A stretch of 64,000 nt of DNA from Gramella jeungdoensis (lineage in GTDB: Bacteria > Bacteroidota > Bacteroidia > Flavobacteriales > Flavobacteriaceae), in NCBI RefSeq assembly GCF_023805255.1, contig NZ_JAMSCK010000002.1, forward strand, positions 724,778 to 788,777, written 5' to 3'. Position 1 is the stretch's first letter; every line of letters starts with the position of its first letter. The notes below the pieces were generated by a model. It did not search any database and was not told the origin of the DNA. It saw nothing but the letters and a program-made list of their open reading frames with translations. The position numbers and the translations under genes were made by a program. Below are positions 38,037 to 46,154 of the stretch, one piece after another.

Positions 38037-39431
38037 ATGTCTCAAAAACCCCTCTTTCATTTCGAGATCTCAGAACGTAAGATCCTATTGCGTTTGTTTG
38101 ATATGTTAGCCGTGCTTCTTACACTTGCAGTTGTGGGGGTGGTATTTGAATTCGATTATTTTAAAATAAATACCGATTACTGGAACTGGACACTGGTTTT
38201 TCTGATTTATCTTAATCTCTTTGCCAGTGTTTTTGAACTGTATGATCTACATAAAGCCGATCGATTTGATAGTGTGATTAAGAATGTGCTTCTTACTTCC
38301 AGTCTTACTGTTCTTTTTTATATTCTAACACCATTTTTTACTCCAAGTCTTCCGGCAAACCGCTTGCAAATACTCTTTTTCTTTCTTTCAATAGCAGGAG
38401 CGCTTCTTATGTGGCGTTTTTTATATATAAACCTTATATCTTCTCCCAGGTTTTATAAAAGAGTCTTGGTAGTGGGAGATTCATTTGACATCAAACTCAT
38501 AGCCGAAGCCCTTCAGAAGTCAGACCCTAATTATGTGGTGGCGGGTTATGTAAATACAGATAATAAATTAAAAACTGAATTTAAAAAGGAGAACCTTATA
38601 CGTTTTGAAGTAGATGAGTTGCAAGGAGCTATAAAAGAATATCATATTAATGAAATTGTTGTGGCCAGTGCCTATCAGAAAGGCCTGATGCTTCCATTAT
38701 ACAACGAATTAAGTGAGCTTCTTAAGAAAGGTTTTCCTATAAGGGATTATACGCAGGTATATGAAGAAATTACCAGGAGGATACCGGTACAAAATGTAGA
38801 TAAGGATTTTTATAAATATTTTCCTTTTAGCAGAAGTAATCAGAATAAGTTCTATCTTTTTGTTTTCAGGATATTCGATATTTTGGTGTCATTCTTCGGA
38901 CTTCTTTTCTGCCTGTTTATCCTGCCTTTTGTAATAATAGGAAATCTTTTAGGGAATAGAGGTAAACTCTTTTATACGCAGGAACGGGTAGGTAAGAATG
39001 GAAAGATCTTCAATATTGTTAAAATGAGAACCATGATACATGATGCTGAAAAGGCTGGTCCTCAGTATGCTCAAAAGAATGATTATCGTGTAACTAAATT
39101 TGGCAGGTTTTTAAGAAGATCAAGAATTGATGAAATCCCACAATTCTATAATGTTCTTAAAGGTGATATGAGTCTGATTGGACCCCGACCTGAAAGGCCG
39201 GTTTTTGTAAAAGAGTTATCTGAACTTATACCTTTTTACGAAACCAGGCATATTGTAAAGCCGGGATTGACTGGGTGGGCACAGGTGATGGCTAATTATG
39301 GGGATTGCCACGACGACAGCCTTGAGAAACTGCAATATGATCTTTATTATATAAAGCATAGGGGAATATTCCTTGATCTTAGTATCCTTCTCAAAACACT
39401 GAGTACAGTAATTTTCTTTAGGGGACAGTGA
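38037..39431 (+). CDS. Polyprenyl-phosphate sugar-1-phosphate transferase (WbaP/WcaJ type)
   Basis: 464 aa. It starts the glycan by moving a sugar-1-phosphate from a UDP-sugar onto undecaprenyl phosphate in the inner membrane. Four hydrophobic segments lie in residues 20-130, a Rossmann-like domain starts at RVLVVGDS (142-149), one more membrane helix is at about 280-304, then the bacterial sugar transferase domain with QERVGKNGKIF (316-326), KMRTM (329-333), RSRIDEIPQF (361-370) and SLIGPRPERP (379-388). It is the last gene of the locus. The sugar (Glc, Gal or N-acetylated) is not decidable from sequence. Confidence 0.93.
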   Translation: MSQKPLFHFEISERKILLRLFDMLAVLLTLAVVGVVFEFDYFKINTDYWNWTLVFLIYLNLFASVFELYDLHKADRFDSVIKNVLLTSSLTVLFYILTPFFTPSLPANRLQILFFFLSIAGALLMWRFLYINLISSPRFYKRVLVVGDSFDIKLIAEALQKSDPNYVVAGYVNTDNKLKTEFKKENLIRFEVDELQGAIKEYHINEIVVASAYQKGLMLPLYNELSELLKKGFPIRDYTQVYEEITRRIPVQNVDKDFYKYFPFSRSNQNKFYLFVFRIFDILVSFFGLLFCLFILPFVIIGNLLGNRGKLFYTQERVGKNGKIFNIVKMRTMIHDAEKAGPQYAQKNDYRVTKFGRFLRRSRIDEIPQFYNVLKGDMSLIGPRPERPVFVKELSELIPFYETRHIVKPGLTGWAQVMANYGDCHDDSLEKLQYDLYYIKHRGIFLDLSILLKTLSTVIFFRGQ

Positions 39432-39736
39432 TTTTAGTTTGCAGTTTTCAATTGGCAGTTTATTTAGATCCTTCAATTCGTTCGAGATGACTAGTGAAGG
39501 ACTCAGGAGAAGAAAGCTATAAGCACTAAGCTTTAAGCCTGATCTTAGCAGGTATGTAGCTTCTGGAGTCTGCTAGTTTTTAATATTCCTGCTGCGCTGA
39601 GCTTGTCGAAGCGCGCTATGATATGAATGCGGAAATAGGCCTTCGTCAGAAACTAGGTCCGGCAATCTTCGGAGCAGATAAGAAAACTCATTTAACATTC
39701 AACATTCAAAATTTTTAATAAGGCATAATCATTTGA
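39432..39736. other. 305-bp non-coding gap with degenerate repeats
   Basis: No gene seen between the polyprenyl transferase and lnt. It holds a TCCTTC/GAAGGA dyad (39469-39501), a palindromic element with GCGCT/AGCGC arms (39594-39614), and a short heptamer-type tract (ATTTAAC, ATTCAAC, ATTCAAA; about 39690-39710) next to the end of lnt. No convincing Rho-independent terminator is visible for either flanking gene. Confidence 0.7.
39594..39614. repeat. REP-like palindromic element, copy 1
   Basis: Arms GCGCT and AGCGC enclose a core CTGAGCTTGTCGAAG. A second element with the core CTGAGCGCAGTCGAAG occurs at 60253-60274, suggesting a dispersed intergenic repeat. Its role (mRNA end, gyrase or IHF-like site, or a non-autonomous mobile element) is unknown. 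Confidence 0.6.
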
Positions 39737-41332
39737 TCAAGCCGGGCGTTTCCTTCTAAATTTGATAATAGAAAAAAGGAAAATAAATAAGGCCAGAAAT
39801 TGAGCGATTCTCGCAATATAATCTCCATAATTCACATAGAAGGTCTTTCCGGAAGCTACCCCTACCTTGCCCTTTATTGTACCTCTTTTCTCATATCCAA
39901 GACTTTTAACGATATCTCCCCGTGAGTTAATGATTGCAGAGATGCCCGTATTGGCGCTTCTGGCTACATATCGCCTACTTTCAACAGCCCTAAGCTTTGC
40001 ATAACTTAAATGTTGTTTATGGCCCTGTGTGTTTCCCCACCAGGCATCATTAGTAATGATACATAAAAAATTCGCTTCGTTCTGAACATATTCGGTGACA
40101 TATTCGCCGTAAACAGATTCATAGCAAATTATTGGAGCAGTACCAGTGCTATCATCTAACCAAAGAACTTCGCGATCTTCCTGGGTTGTTTTCATAGCCA
40201 CCGTCCCACCCAGATCTATCATGATATTTCCCAGAATGGGCTTTAAAATATTCTGATAAGGAAAATTTTCTACTCCTACCACTAATTTTGATTTATGATA
40301 TAGCTGGGTGCTATCTACCGATGATTTTACCAGAAATGCAGAATTATAATCATCATACCAGTCTGCAGGACCTATCTGGTTGGTTTGTTTTCTTACCTTT
40401 TCGGGATCACTGAATCTTTCATAAAGACTAAGTCCTCCTAAAAAACTAAGATTGGAACTCTTTCGACTTATCTGATTTCCATAAAAAACAGCTTCAGAAT
40501 TTTCCAGATTGTTCAGTCTGGTTCCATCCGCAAAAACAGTTTCAGGAGCCAGAACGAGGTCTGTAGAATCATTCACCGATTCCTGACTCAGGTTCATTAA
40601 AAGCTTTCCTATTCGTTCATCGGTGGTGTTATATTTTTCAGTGTAGGGATTGATATTAGGTTGAAGAATGACAACATTTATATCATCTTCAGGCTCTTCA
40701 TGATTATAGTACATTAACAACGAGACTGTGATTGGAATACTTAATAGTAGAAAGACTTTTAATGCCGACCTGTATATAATACTTTTTTCTTTGAATTCAC
40801 GGTATTGCAGAATGGCTTTGAAAACGGCTATGTTGACCAGCATTATCCATAAAGTTCCACCAAAGGTTCCAGTAAATTCATACCATTGTACCCAGCTTAT
40901 ATATTCTGAAAAAACATTTCCCAAGTTCAACCAGGGCCATGAAAAGTCCCAGCTGAGATGTATTTTTTCAAATACCATCCAGATACTTACCAGAAATGCA
41001 GCTGCAGCGCTGAAACCGGTTCTTTTTGCTACAACATGATATAATAGAAAGATCAGGGACATTAATAGAGAATTCACGAGAATCGCAAAAGCGCCCCCAA
41101 AAGGTGTAGAGAAGTAGATCCAGTAGGTTGTGATGAGATTCCAGATAAAAAAGCTTAAATATGCCAAACCAAAAACCTTGGATTTATTCCAGTTTTTAGA
41201 AAAATTCCTTATATGAAATTCTACCAATAGTAAAGGCACGAAAGCAATAAAAATGAATAGGGGAAAACCATAGGTTGGCCAGGCGATCGCCAACAAAACT
41301 CCACTTAGTAAAGCGTAGAAAAAATTCCTCAT
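39737..41332 (-). CDS. lnt: Apolipoprotein N-acyltransferase
   Basis: 531 aa inner-membrane enzyme that N-acylates the terminal cysteine of lipoproteins. Several membrane helices occupy the first 200 residues and one more lies near the C-terminus. The periplasmic nitrilase-type domain shows the catalytic triad in LVLAPETVF (Glu), YHKSKLVVGVE (Lys) and ICYESVYGEY (Cys). Length and order match the family. Its promoter appears to begin in the heptamer array upstream. Confidence 0.94.
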   Translation of the reverse strand: MRNFFYALLSGVLLAIAWPTYGFPLFIFIAFVPLLLVEFHIRNFSKNWNKSKVFGLAYLSFFIWNLITTYWIYFSTPFGGAFAILVNSLLMSLIFLLYHVVAKRTGFSAAAAFLVSIWMVFEKIHLSWDFSWPWLNLGNVFSEYISWVQWYEFTGTFGGTLWIMLVNIAVFKAILQYREFKEKSIIYRSALKVFLLLSIPITVSLLMYYNHEEPEDDINVVILQPNINPYTEKYNTTDERIGKLLMNLSQESVNDSTDLVLAPETVFADGTRLNNLENSEAVFYGNQISRKSSNLSFLGGLSLYERFSDPEKVRKQTNQIGPADWYDDYNSAFLVKSSVDSTQLYHKSKLVVGVENFPYQNILKPILGNIMIDLGGTVAMKTTQEDREVLWLDDSTGTAPIICYESVYGEYVTEYVQNEANFLCIITNDAWWGNTQGHKQHLSYAKLRAVESRRYVARSANTGISAIINSRGDIVKSLGYEKRGTIKGKVGVASGKTFYVNYGDYIARIAQFLALFIFLFSIIKFRRKRPA

Positions 41333-41348
41333 AAATTTTGGGTCTTAT

Positions 41349-41380
41349 CAAAAATAGCAAACTTCCTTATCAATTATCAA
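41349..41380 (-). promoter_or_regulatory. Putative lnt promoter using the heptamer array as -33 element
   Basis: On the - strand TATTTTTG (41356-41349) fits the Bacteroidota -7 box TAnnTTTG. A TTG 21 bases upstream (41380-41378) lies in the second repeat unit of the array, whose - strand unit is TTGATAA. The -7 box is 16 bp from the lnt ATG. The spacing equals that of the three rrn promoters in this window. Confidence 0.55.
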
Positions 41381-41478
41381 TTATCAATTATCAATTATCA
41401 ATTATCAATTATCAATTATCAATTATCAATTATCAATTATCAATTATCAATTATCAATTATCAATTATCAATTATCAA
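41367..41478. repeat. Perfect tandem heptamer array, 16 copies of TTATCAA
   Basis: 112 bp made of exactly sixteen identical 7-bp units, lying between the divergent genes lnt and pssA. An apparent reading frame through it only gives a periodic peptide and is not a gene. Perfect identity of all units points to recent slippage or active maintenance. The copy number may vary between cells. Confidence 0.97.
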
Positions 41479-41552
41479 AAGACATTAAAGAAATATTTAG
41501 AGCTTTTTCATTTCAAAATAGTAGTTTAGTAAATTCTAAATAAAATCGATCT

Positions 41553-42299
41553 ATGGGAATTAAAAGGCATATTCCTAATCTTATCACTCTTTTGAATCTG
41601 TTTAGCGGAAGTCTTGCCGTGATATTTGCGGTAAAGGGTAATTTAGTGCTGGCTGCAATCTTTGTGGCAGCAGGTATTTTCTTTGATTTTTTTGATGGAC
41701 TGGCCGCCAGACTACTTGATGTTAAAAGTGAAGTAGGATTACAACTGGATTCCCTGGCAGATGTTGTGACCAGTGGCGTTGTTCCGGGAATTGTCATGTA
41801 TCAGTTACTTACCAAAGCCTTACCGGCAGACGGAGGACTTGGAACTGACTGGAATTCATCGGTATTCGACTTTCAACTGAAACCTTTTGCTCTTTTAGGA
41901 CTACTAATTGTTCTTGCTTCGGCATACAGGCTGGCTAAATTCAATGTGGATGATCGCCAAACAGATTCCTTTATAGGCCTCCCTACGCCTGCAAATGCAC
42001 TTTTAATTCTTAGTTTACCACTAATTTTGACCTATCAGCCGGGGCCGTTCATCTCCGGACTTTTACTAAATGAATGGTTTCTATTAATTCTTACCGTTTT
42101 GAGTTGTTTTCTTCTTAATGCTGAATTACCTCTTTTTGCTCTAAAATTCAGTGACTGGGGTTTTAAGGAGAATAAGCTTAGATACTTCTTTATTCTTAGT
42201 TGTATACTACTGATAGTATTTCTGAAGTTTATAGCAATACCAGTGATTATATTGCTTTATGTGGGCTTATCACTTTTTACACAGCGAGCAAATACTTAA
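41553..42299 (+). CDS. pssA: CDP-diacylglycerol--serine O-phosphatidyltransferase
   Basis: 248 aa polytopic membrane enzyme. It makes phosphatidylserine, the precursor of phosphatidylethanolamine. The CDP-alcohol phosphotransferase motif is complete: Asp45, Asp48-Gly49, Ala52-Arg53, Gly62, Asp66 and Asp70. The start RHIPNLITLLNLFSGS is typical of PssA rather than PgsA. Its stop overlaps that of the convergent asparagine-synthase-like gene. Confidence 0.9.
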   Translation: MGIKRHIPNLITLLNLFSGSLAVIFAVKGNLVLAAIFVAAGIFFDFFDGLAARLLDVKSEVGLQLDSLADVVTSGVVPGIVMYQLLTKALPADGGLGTDWNSSVFDFQLKPFALLGLLIVLASAYRLAKFNVDDRQTDSFIGLPTPANALLILSLPLILTYQPGPFISGLLLNEWFLLILTVLSCFLLNAELPLFALKFSDWGFKENKLRYFFILSCILLIVFLKFIAIPVIILLYVGLSLFTQRANT

Positions 42300-44143
42300 T
42301 CTTTGTATTTCTTAATTAGTCCTAATTCAGTATTTAAGGTAGCGCCACTAATGATATCCATGTTTGCGAAAGGCCAGCTTTTTAATGTCTTTCTTTTTTT
42401 TGCCAGATTGAAGAAGGTTTCAAAATATGCTTTTGAAAGATTATTGTATTCATAGTAAGCTTTAAGATTATCTAGCATATCCTTTTGTTGATATACTTTT
42501 GCCCAGTTAATTGATTTAAAAAGCCTGTATCTTTTCTGAATATCTTTCGATTTCATCATTCTCTTGATGAGCCAGTCATCTATTTTAGACCTTAATCCCC
42601 ATACAGGAATTTTAAATATATTCGACCATGTTTGAGGAATGATTGGGATCTGACTGGTCGGAATGTTTTTAAATTTTTTTAGCTCCGGAGTTTCTTTTAA
42701 AAGTTTATTGGCGAAGCGATAGTATAGTCTAAGATTAGGATGAATATTACTGGTTCTTTTTAGCATTTGTATGGACATTCCCGGACTATAGGCATAAAAT
42801 TTCTCATTGCAAATATTTACCTGGCGGGACAATTCCATTCTGGTGAAAGTATACCATGAGAATAATTCATCATATAATTCAGTGTAAGGAAGATTATGCT
42901 CTTCTATTCTATCAAAGATTTCTTCAGTATTAAATAAAGTGGCTCTAATGATCTCTTTCTTTTGATCTATCAGGTCCAGTTTTTCGAACCAAAAATCCAC
43001 ATGCCAGGACAGGATAAAATCTTTTTTGGTTTTCTTCCAGTTTTCAAAAGATGAAGGATTAGAAGGGGTCAGGGGTATTCTTTCCTTTCTGATATAATAT
43101 TTAATAAAATTTTTCTTCCTGAATTCAGTACTGTTAAACTTCGTTATATTTCTGGCGGGTAGCCCTTCACATAACTCTCCTAATAGAATAGGGTGCTTGG
43201 AGGAAGGTTGAACATTCTTTAAAATCTCAAGCCATGAATTCAATTTAACCGATTCCGTGTCTTTGGTGTAAGTAACCAGTGTTTCTTTTTCTGGGAAATA
43301 CTGTCCAGGGTCAAAGAAAACAGAATGGGAAGCGTGCCGGGTTGCTGCCAATTTTTTTGCGATCTTACTCTCATAATTTGAGGATTCCCCATATGTATAA
43401 GCAGATATCCTTTTACCTTCAGGGATTGCGCCTAATGCAATTCTACTATCGATTCCTCCACTAAGTGCAATACTCACATCTTTACTGCCAGCAGTACAAA
43501 GCTCTACTTCTTTTTTATAATGAGACCAGTATGTTTTAATTTGATTTTCTTTTAACTCGGCGGAGCCAATATTCTGGTAAAGAGAATTATCAAATTTCTT
43601 AAGAAGTAATTTGCCTTTAGAATCAAATCTAACCCACTCACCGGGAAGCAGGCTTTTACAGTTTTTTAGAATAGTTCTTGAGCCAATATTCATAAAACTA
43701 GGACCAACTGCTCTCTGAAAAATACCAGCCTTATCAAATTCGGTATTTGAATACCTACCCAGTAATATAAGACTGTTCGAAATGAAAAAATCTTCTCCCT
43801 CTTTTAAATAATATAAGGGATAAATATTTGCAGGATCTGTGGCAATTACAATCTCAGAATTTTTCTTATCAAAAATAATACTGGAAAAGCTTCCGGTGAT
43901 GTTATCACATACCGGCCAGTTTTTTAGAACATGTTGAGCGGCAGATATCTTTTGCTCGGTTTCAATTTGCAGACTGAAATCTTTAAGATAACCATTCGTA
44001 ATAGAAAATTCATTTTCGGTTTCAGTGATGGTGTTCTTATCATTGATAAGAATGTCGAATGAATTTTGCCTAAGGGAATGAAGATTATTAAAATCTTTAG
44101 CCAGTTCAGGATCCAGTTTTTTATTTGAAAAGATGAATTTCAT
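42296..44143 (-). CDS. Asparagine synthase-like protein without the glutaminase cysteine
   Basis: 615 aa. The C-terminal half carries the ATP pyrophosphatase (PP-loop) motif SGGIDSR (228-234) of AsnB-type amidotransferases. The N-terminal half keeps the outline of a class II glutaminase (VIATDPANIYPLYY, SNSLILLG), but the protein starts MKFIFSN, so the catalytic Cys2 is missing. Such variants make amide bonds with other nitrogen donors or act in natural-product and polysaccharide modification. It follows lptB on the same strand by 35 bp. The reaction is not known. Confidence 0.75.
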   Translation of the reverse strand: MKFIFSNKKLDPELAKDFNNLHSLRQNSFDILINDKNTITETENEFSITNGYLKDFSLQIETEQKISAAQHVLKNWPVCDNITGSFSSIIFDKKNSEIVIATDPANIYPLYYLKEGEDFFISNSLILLGRYSNTEFDKAGIFQRAVGPSFMNIGSRTILKNCKSLLPGEWVRFDSKGKLLLKKFDNSLYQNIGSAELKENQIKTYWSHYKKEVELCTAGSKDVSIALSGGIDSRIALGAIPEGKRISAYTYGESSNYESKIAKKLAATRHASHSVFFDPGQYFPEKETLVTYTKDTESVKLNSWLEILKNVQPSSKHPILLGELCEGLPARNITKFNSTEFRKKNFIKYYIRKERIPLTPSNPSSFENWKKTKKDFILSWHVDFWFEKLDLIDQKKEIIRATLFNTEEIFDRIEEHNLPYTELYDELFSWYTFTRMELSRQVNICNEKFYAYSPGMSIQMLKRTSNIHPNLRLYYRFANKLLKETPELKKFKNIPTSQIPIIPQTWSNIFKIPVWGLRSKIDDWLIKRMMKSKDIQKRYRLFKSINWAKVYQQKDMLDNLKAYYEYNNLSKAYFETFFNLAKKRKTLKSWPFANMDIISGATLNTELGLIKKYKD

Positions 44144-44178
44144 ATCTAATCCTGATTTCTGACCTAGAGAAATTGTAT

Positions 44179-44919
44179 TTAATTAAATAACTTTTTCTTC
44201 CTTAATTCAAAGTTCTGTCCAAGGTAAACTTTTCTTACCATTTCATCCTCTGCAAGTTCTTCAGGGATTCCATGCTTTAGAATACTTCCTTCGAACATTA
44301 GGTAAGTTCTGTCTGTAATAGCCAGGGTTTCCTGAACGTTATGGTCTGTAATAAGAATGCCGATATTCTTATTCTTAAGTTGAGCTACTATTCGCTGAAT
44401 ATCCTCTACGGCGACCGGATCTACTCCAGCAAAAGGCTCGTCAAGGAGAATAAAATTAGGATCAGTTGCCAGGGCTCGGGCTATCTCAGTTCTTCTTCGT
44501 TCACCACCACTTAAGAGGTCTCCTCTGTTTTTCCGGATATGGTTCAGGCCGAACTCGTCTATAAGCGATTCCATTTTCATGGTTCTTTCTTTTTTAGAAA
44601 GTTTTGTGAGTTCCAGGACGCTCATAATATTTTCTTCTATACTGAGTTTCCTAAAAACCGATGCCTCCTGAGCCAGGTATCCAATTCCGTTCTGCGCCCT
44701 CTTATACATAGGATATTTGGTGATATTCACTTTATCCAAGATGATATCCCCGCTATTGGGTTTTATAAGGCCGACGATCATATAAAAAGAAGTGGTTTTA
44801 CCGGCTCCGTTAGGACCTAATAATCCTACAATTTCACCCTGATTCACCTCGAGTGAAATACCCTTAACAACATCTCTTCCTTTATACGTTTTTACAAGTT
44901 TCTCGGCGCGTAATTTCAT
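44179..44919 (-). CDS. lptB: LPS export ABC transporter ATP-binding protein
   Basis: 246 aa from ATG 44919, chosen because the family starts MKLRAEKL; a start at 45021 would run into the divergent gene's promoter region. Walker A GPNGAGKT is at 35-42, followed by the QEASVFRKLSIEENI Q-loop region typical of LptB, the LLSGGERRR signature and the FILLDEPF Walker B. It powers LPS transport to the outer membrane with LptF/LptG; a related permease gene is at 54173. Confidence 0.93.
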   Translation of the reverse strand: MKLRAEKLVKTYKGRDVVKGISLEVNQGEIVGLLGPNGAGKTTSFYMIVGLIKPNSGDIILDKVNITKYPMYKRAQNGIGYLAQEASVFRKLSIEENIMSVLELTKLSKKERTMKMESLIDEFGLNHIRKNRGDLLSGGERRRTEIARALATDPNFILLDEPFAGVDPVAVEDIQRIVAQLKNKNIGILITDHNVQETLAITDRTYLMFEGSILKHGIPEELAEDEMVRKVYLGQNFELRKKKLFN

Positions 44920-44996
44920 TCCAGTGTCAATAATAAATTCTATAATTGTATTTTCAGCGGTAATTGGAAAACCCAAAGATAGAATTATAAGCTTAA

Positions 44997-45797
44997 ATGA
45001 AAATAATCTTTTTAAATTCATATTCTCCCCGAACAGGGCATAATTTTGTAGCTCAGGTTTTAAAAATTGTTTCGGATGCAGAAATAATACCTCATAACCA
45101 GGCAGAGACTAGATTATCTCTCTTTTTAGAGTCTTATCATAAATTACAGCAACAACATTTTATTAAAGGAAGCGTCAAGGATTTTTTAGATTCTATTTTT
45201 GTTAAGAATGCACGGGAACGAATTTTAAAGGACTATACAGCATCTTATTTACTTATTAAAGATACAAATCATCAGGGTGTAAGTTTTCAGAAAAAATCAT
45301 TTCCTGATGATATTCATTTTCTGATGTTCAGAGATCCGAGGGATACTTTAATCTCCATTTTTAAAGGGATGAGGTTTTACAATGAGAAAGGATTTAAAGC
45401 AGCTCTAAAGAAAATTGGGTTTTGGAGCGGGCTTTACTCATATTACTACAGTTGGAATTATAGCCGTCATTTTATAAAAACAATTCCAGGTGATCTTGAA
45501 GGTTTTTTTGTAATTAGATATGAAGACCTTGTAAAAAGGGATAAGGAAACATTGAAAAGACTAATTCAGATATTCAATTCAAACATGGGTGTAGAAGGAT
45601 TCATTACTCGTATTAATGAGATTTCAGTTATAAATACTTCTTTTCATAAAGAAGAAACAGGTGGTAAGCATATCTGGGATAGTCAAAATGCGACATCAAA
45701 ATTTAATCCTGTGAATCGAAAAAATATACCCTTTCTTCATAGAAAGGGTATAGAATTGGGTTCTAAAAAATTCAGAAAAAAATTAGGGTATATTTAG
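44997..45797 (+). CDS. Sulfotransferase family protein
   Basis: 266 aa. A modified 5'-phosphosulfate loop SYSPRTGHNF (8-17) and a 3'-phosphate segment FRDPRDTLIS (111-120, with Arg112 and Ser120) fit the PAPS-dependent sulfotransferase fold. FFVIRYEDLVKRD further on is the conserved family block before the C-terminal part. It lies 77 bp from, and divergent to, lptB, and outside the main glycan locus. It may sulfate a lipid or a lipopolysaccharide sugar. The substrate is unknown. Confidence 0.75.
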   Translation: MKIIFLNSYSPRTGHNFVAQVLKIVSDAEIIPHNQAETRLSLFLESYHKLQQQHFIKGSVKDFLDSIFVKNARERILKDYTASYLLIKDTNHQGVSFQKKSFPDDIHFLMFRDPRDTLISIFKGMRFYNEKGFKAALKKIGFWSGLYSYYYSWNYSRHFIKTIPGDLEGFFVIRYEDLVKRDKETLKRLIQIFNSNMGVEGFITRINEISVINTSFHKEETGGKHIWDSQNATSKFNPVNRKNIPFLHRKGIELGSKKFRKKLGYI

Positions 45798-46151
45798 TTA
45801 AGACTTAGAGTCCTCTAATGCCTCCCAGTATTCAAAGGCTCTTCTTAAATGAGGAATTACAATGGTCCCTCCAATAAGGGTTCCAATGCTGAGGGTTTCC
45901 ATGATCTCCTCACGTTTAGTTCCTTCTTTATGACTGGATTCCAAATGGTACTTTACACAATCATCGCAACGCAGTACAAGGGAAGCTACCAATCCCAATA
46001 ATTCCTTTGTCTTTTTGTCAAGAGCTCCCCCCTCGGTAAAAGCATTAGTGTCAAGATTAAATATACGTTTTAGTACTTTGTTGTTTTCAGATAATATCTT
46101 GTCGTTCATCTTCGCACGATACGAATTGAACTCATCTACCTTATCTATCAT
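45798..46151 (-). CDS. Carboxymuconolactone decarboxylase/AhpD-like protein
   Basis: 117 aa, all-helical. Cys62-x2-Cys65 followed by His69 (CDDCVKYH) is the redox-active AhpD-type motif, so a peroxidase or thiol-redox role is more likely than decarboxylation. It lies 3 bp downstream of tatC on the same strand and is probably co-transcribed with it and kdsD. Its stop abuts that of the convergent sulfotransferase gene. The physiological partner is not known. Confidence 0.85.
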   Translation of the reverse strand: MIDKVDEFNSYRAKMNDKILSENNKVLKRIFNLDTNAFTEGGALDKKTKELLGLVASLVLRCDDCVKYHLESSHKEGTKREEIMETLSIGTLIGGTIVIPHLRRAFEYWEALEDSKS

Positions 46152-46154
46152 AGC

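Noticed and set aside
1..39431. Insertion sequences or transposase genes as agents of locus shuffling
   Set aside because: No transposase, integrase or IS-end pair was seen in any frame; the cassette idea rests on orientation only.
41367..41478. Possible CRISPR array
   Set aside because: The units are 7 bp and contiguous with no spacers, and no cas genes are present.
41338..41529. Open frame giving a peptide with repeated LSIINYQ
   Set aside because: It is only the translation of the TTATCAA array (three units equal 21 bp), so the peptide repeat is a by-product of the DNA repeat.
44920..45021. Longer LptB start at 45021
   Set aside because: It would overlap the divergent sulfotransferase gene and add a leader not found in LptB proteins.
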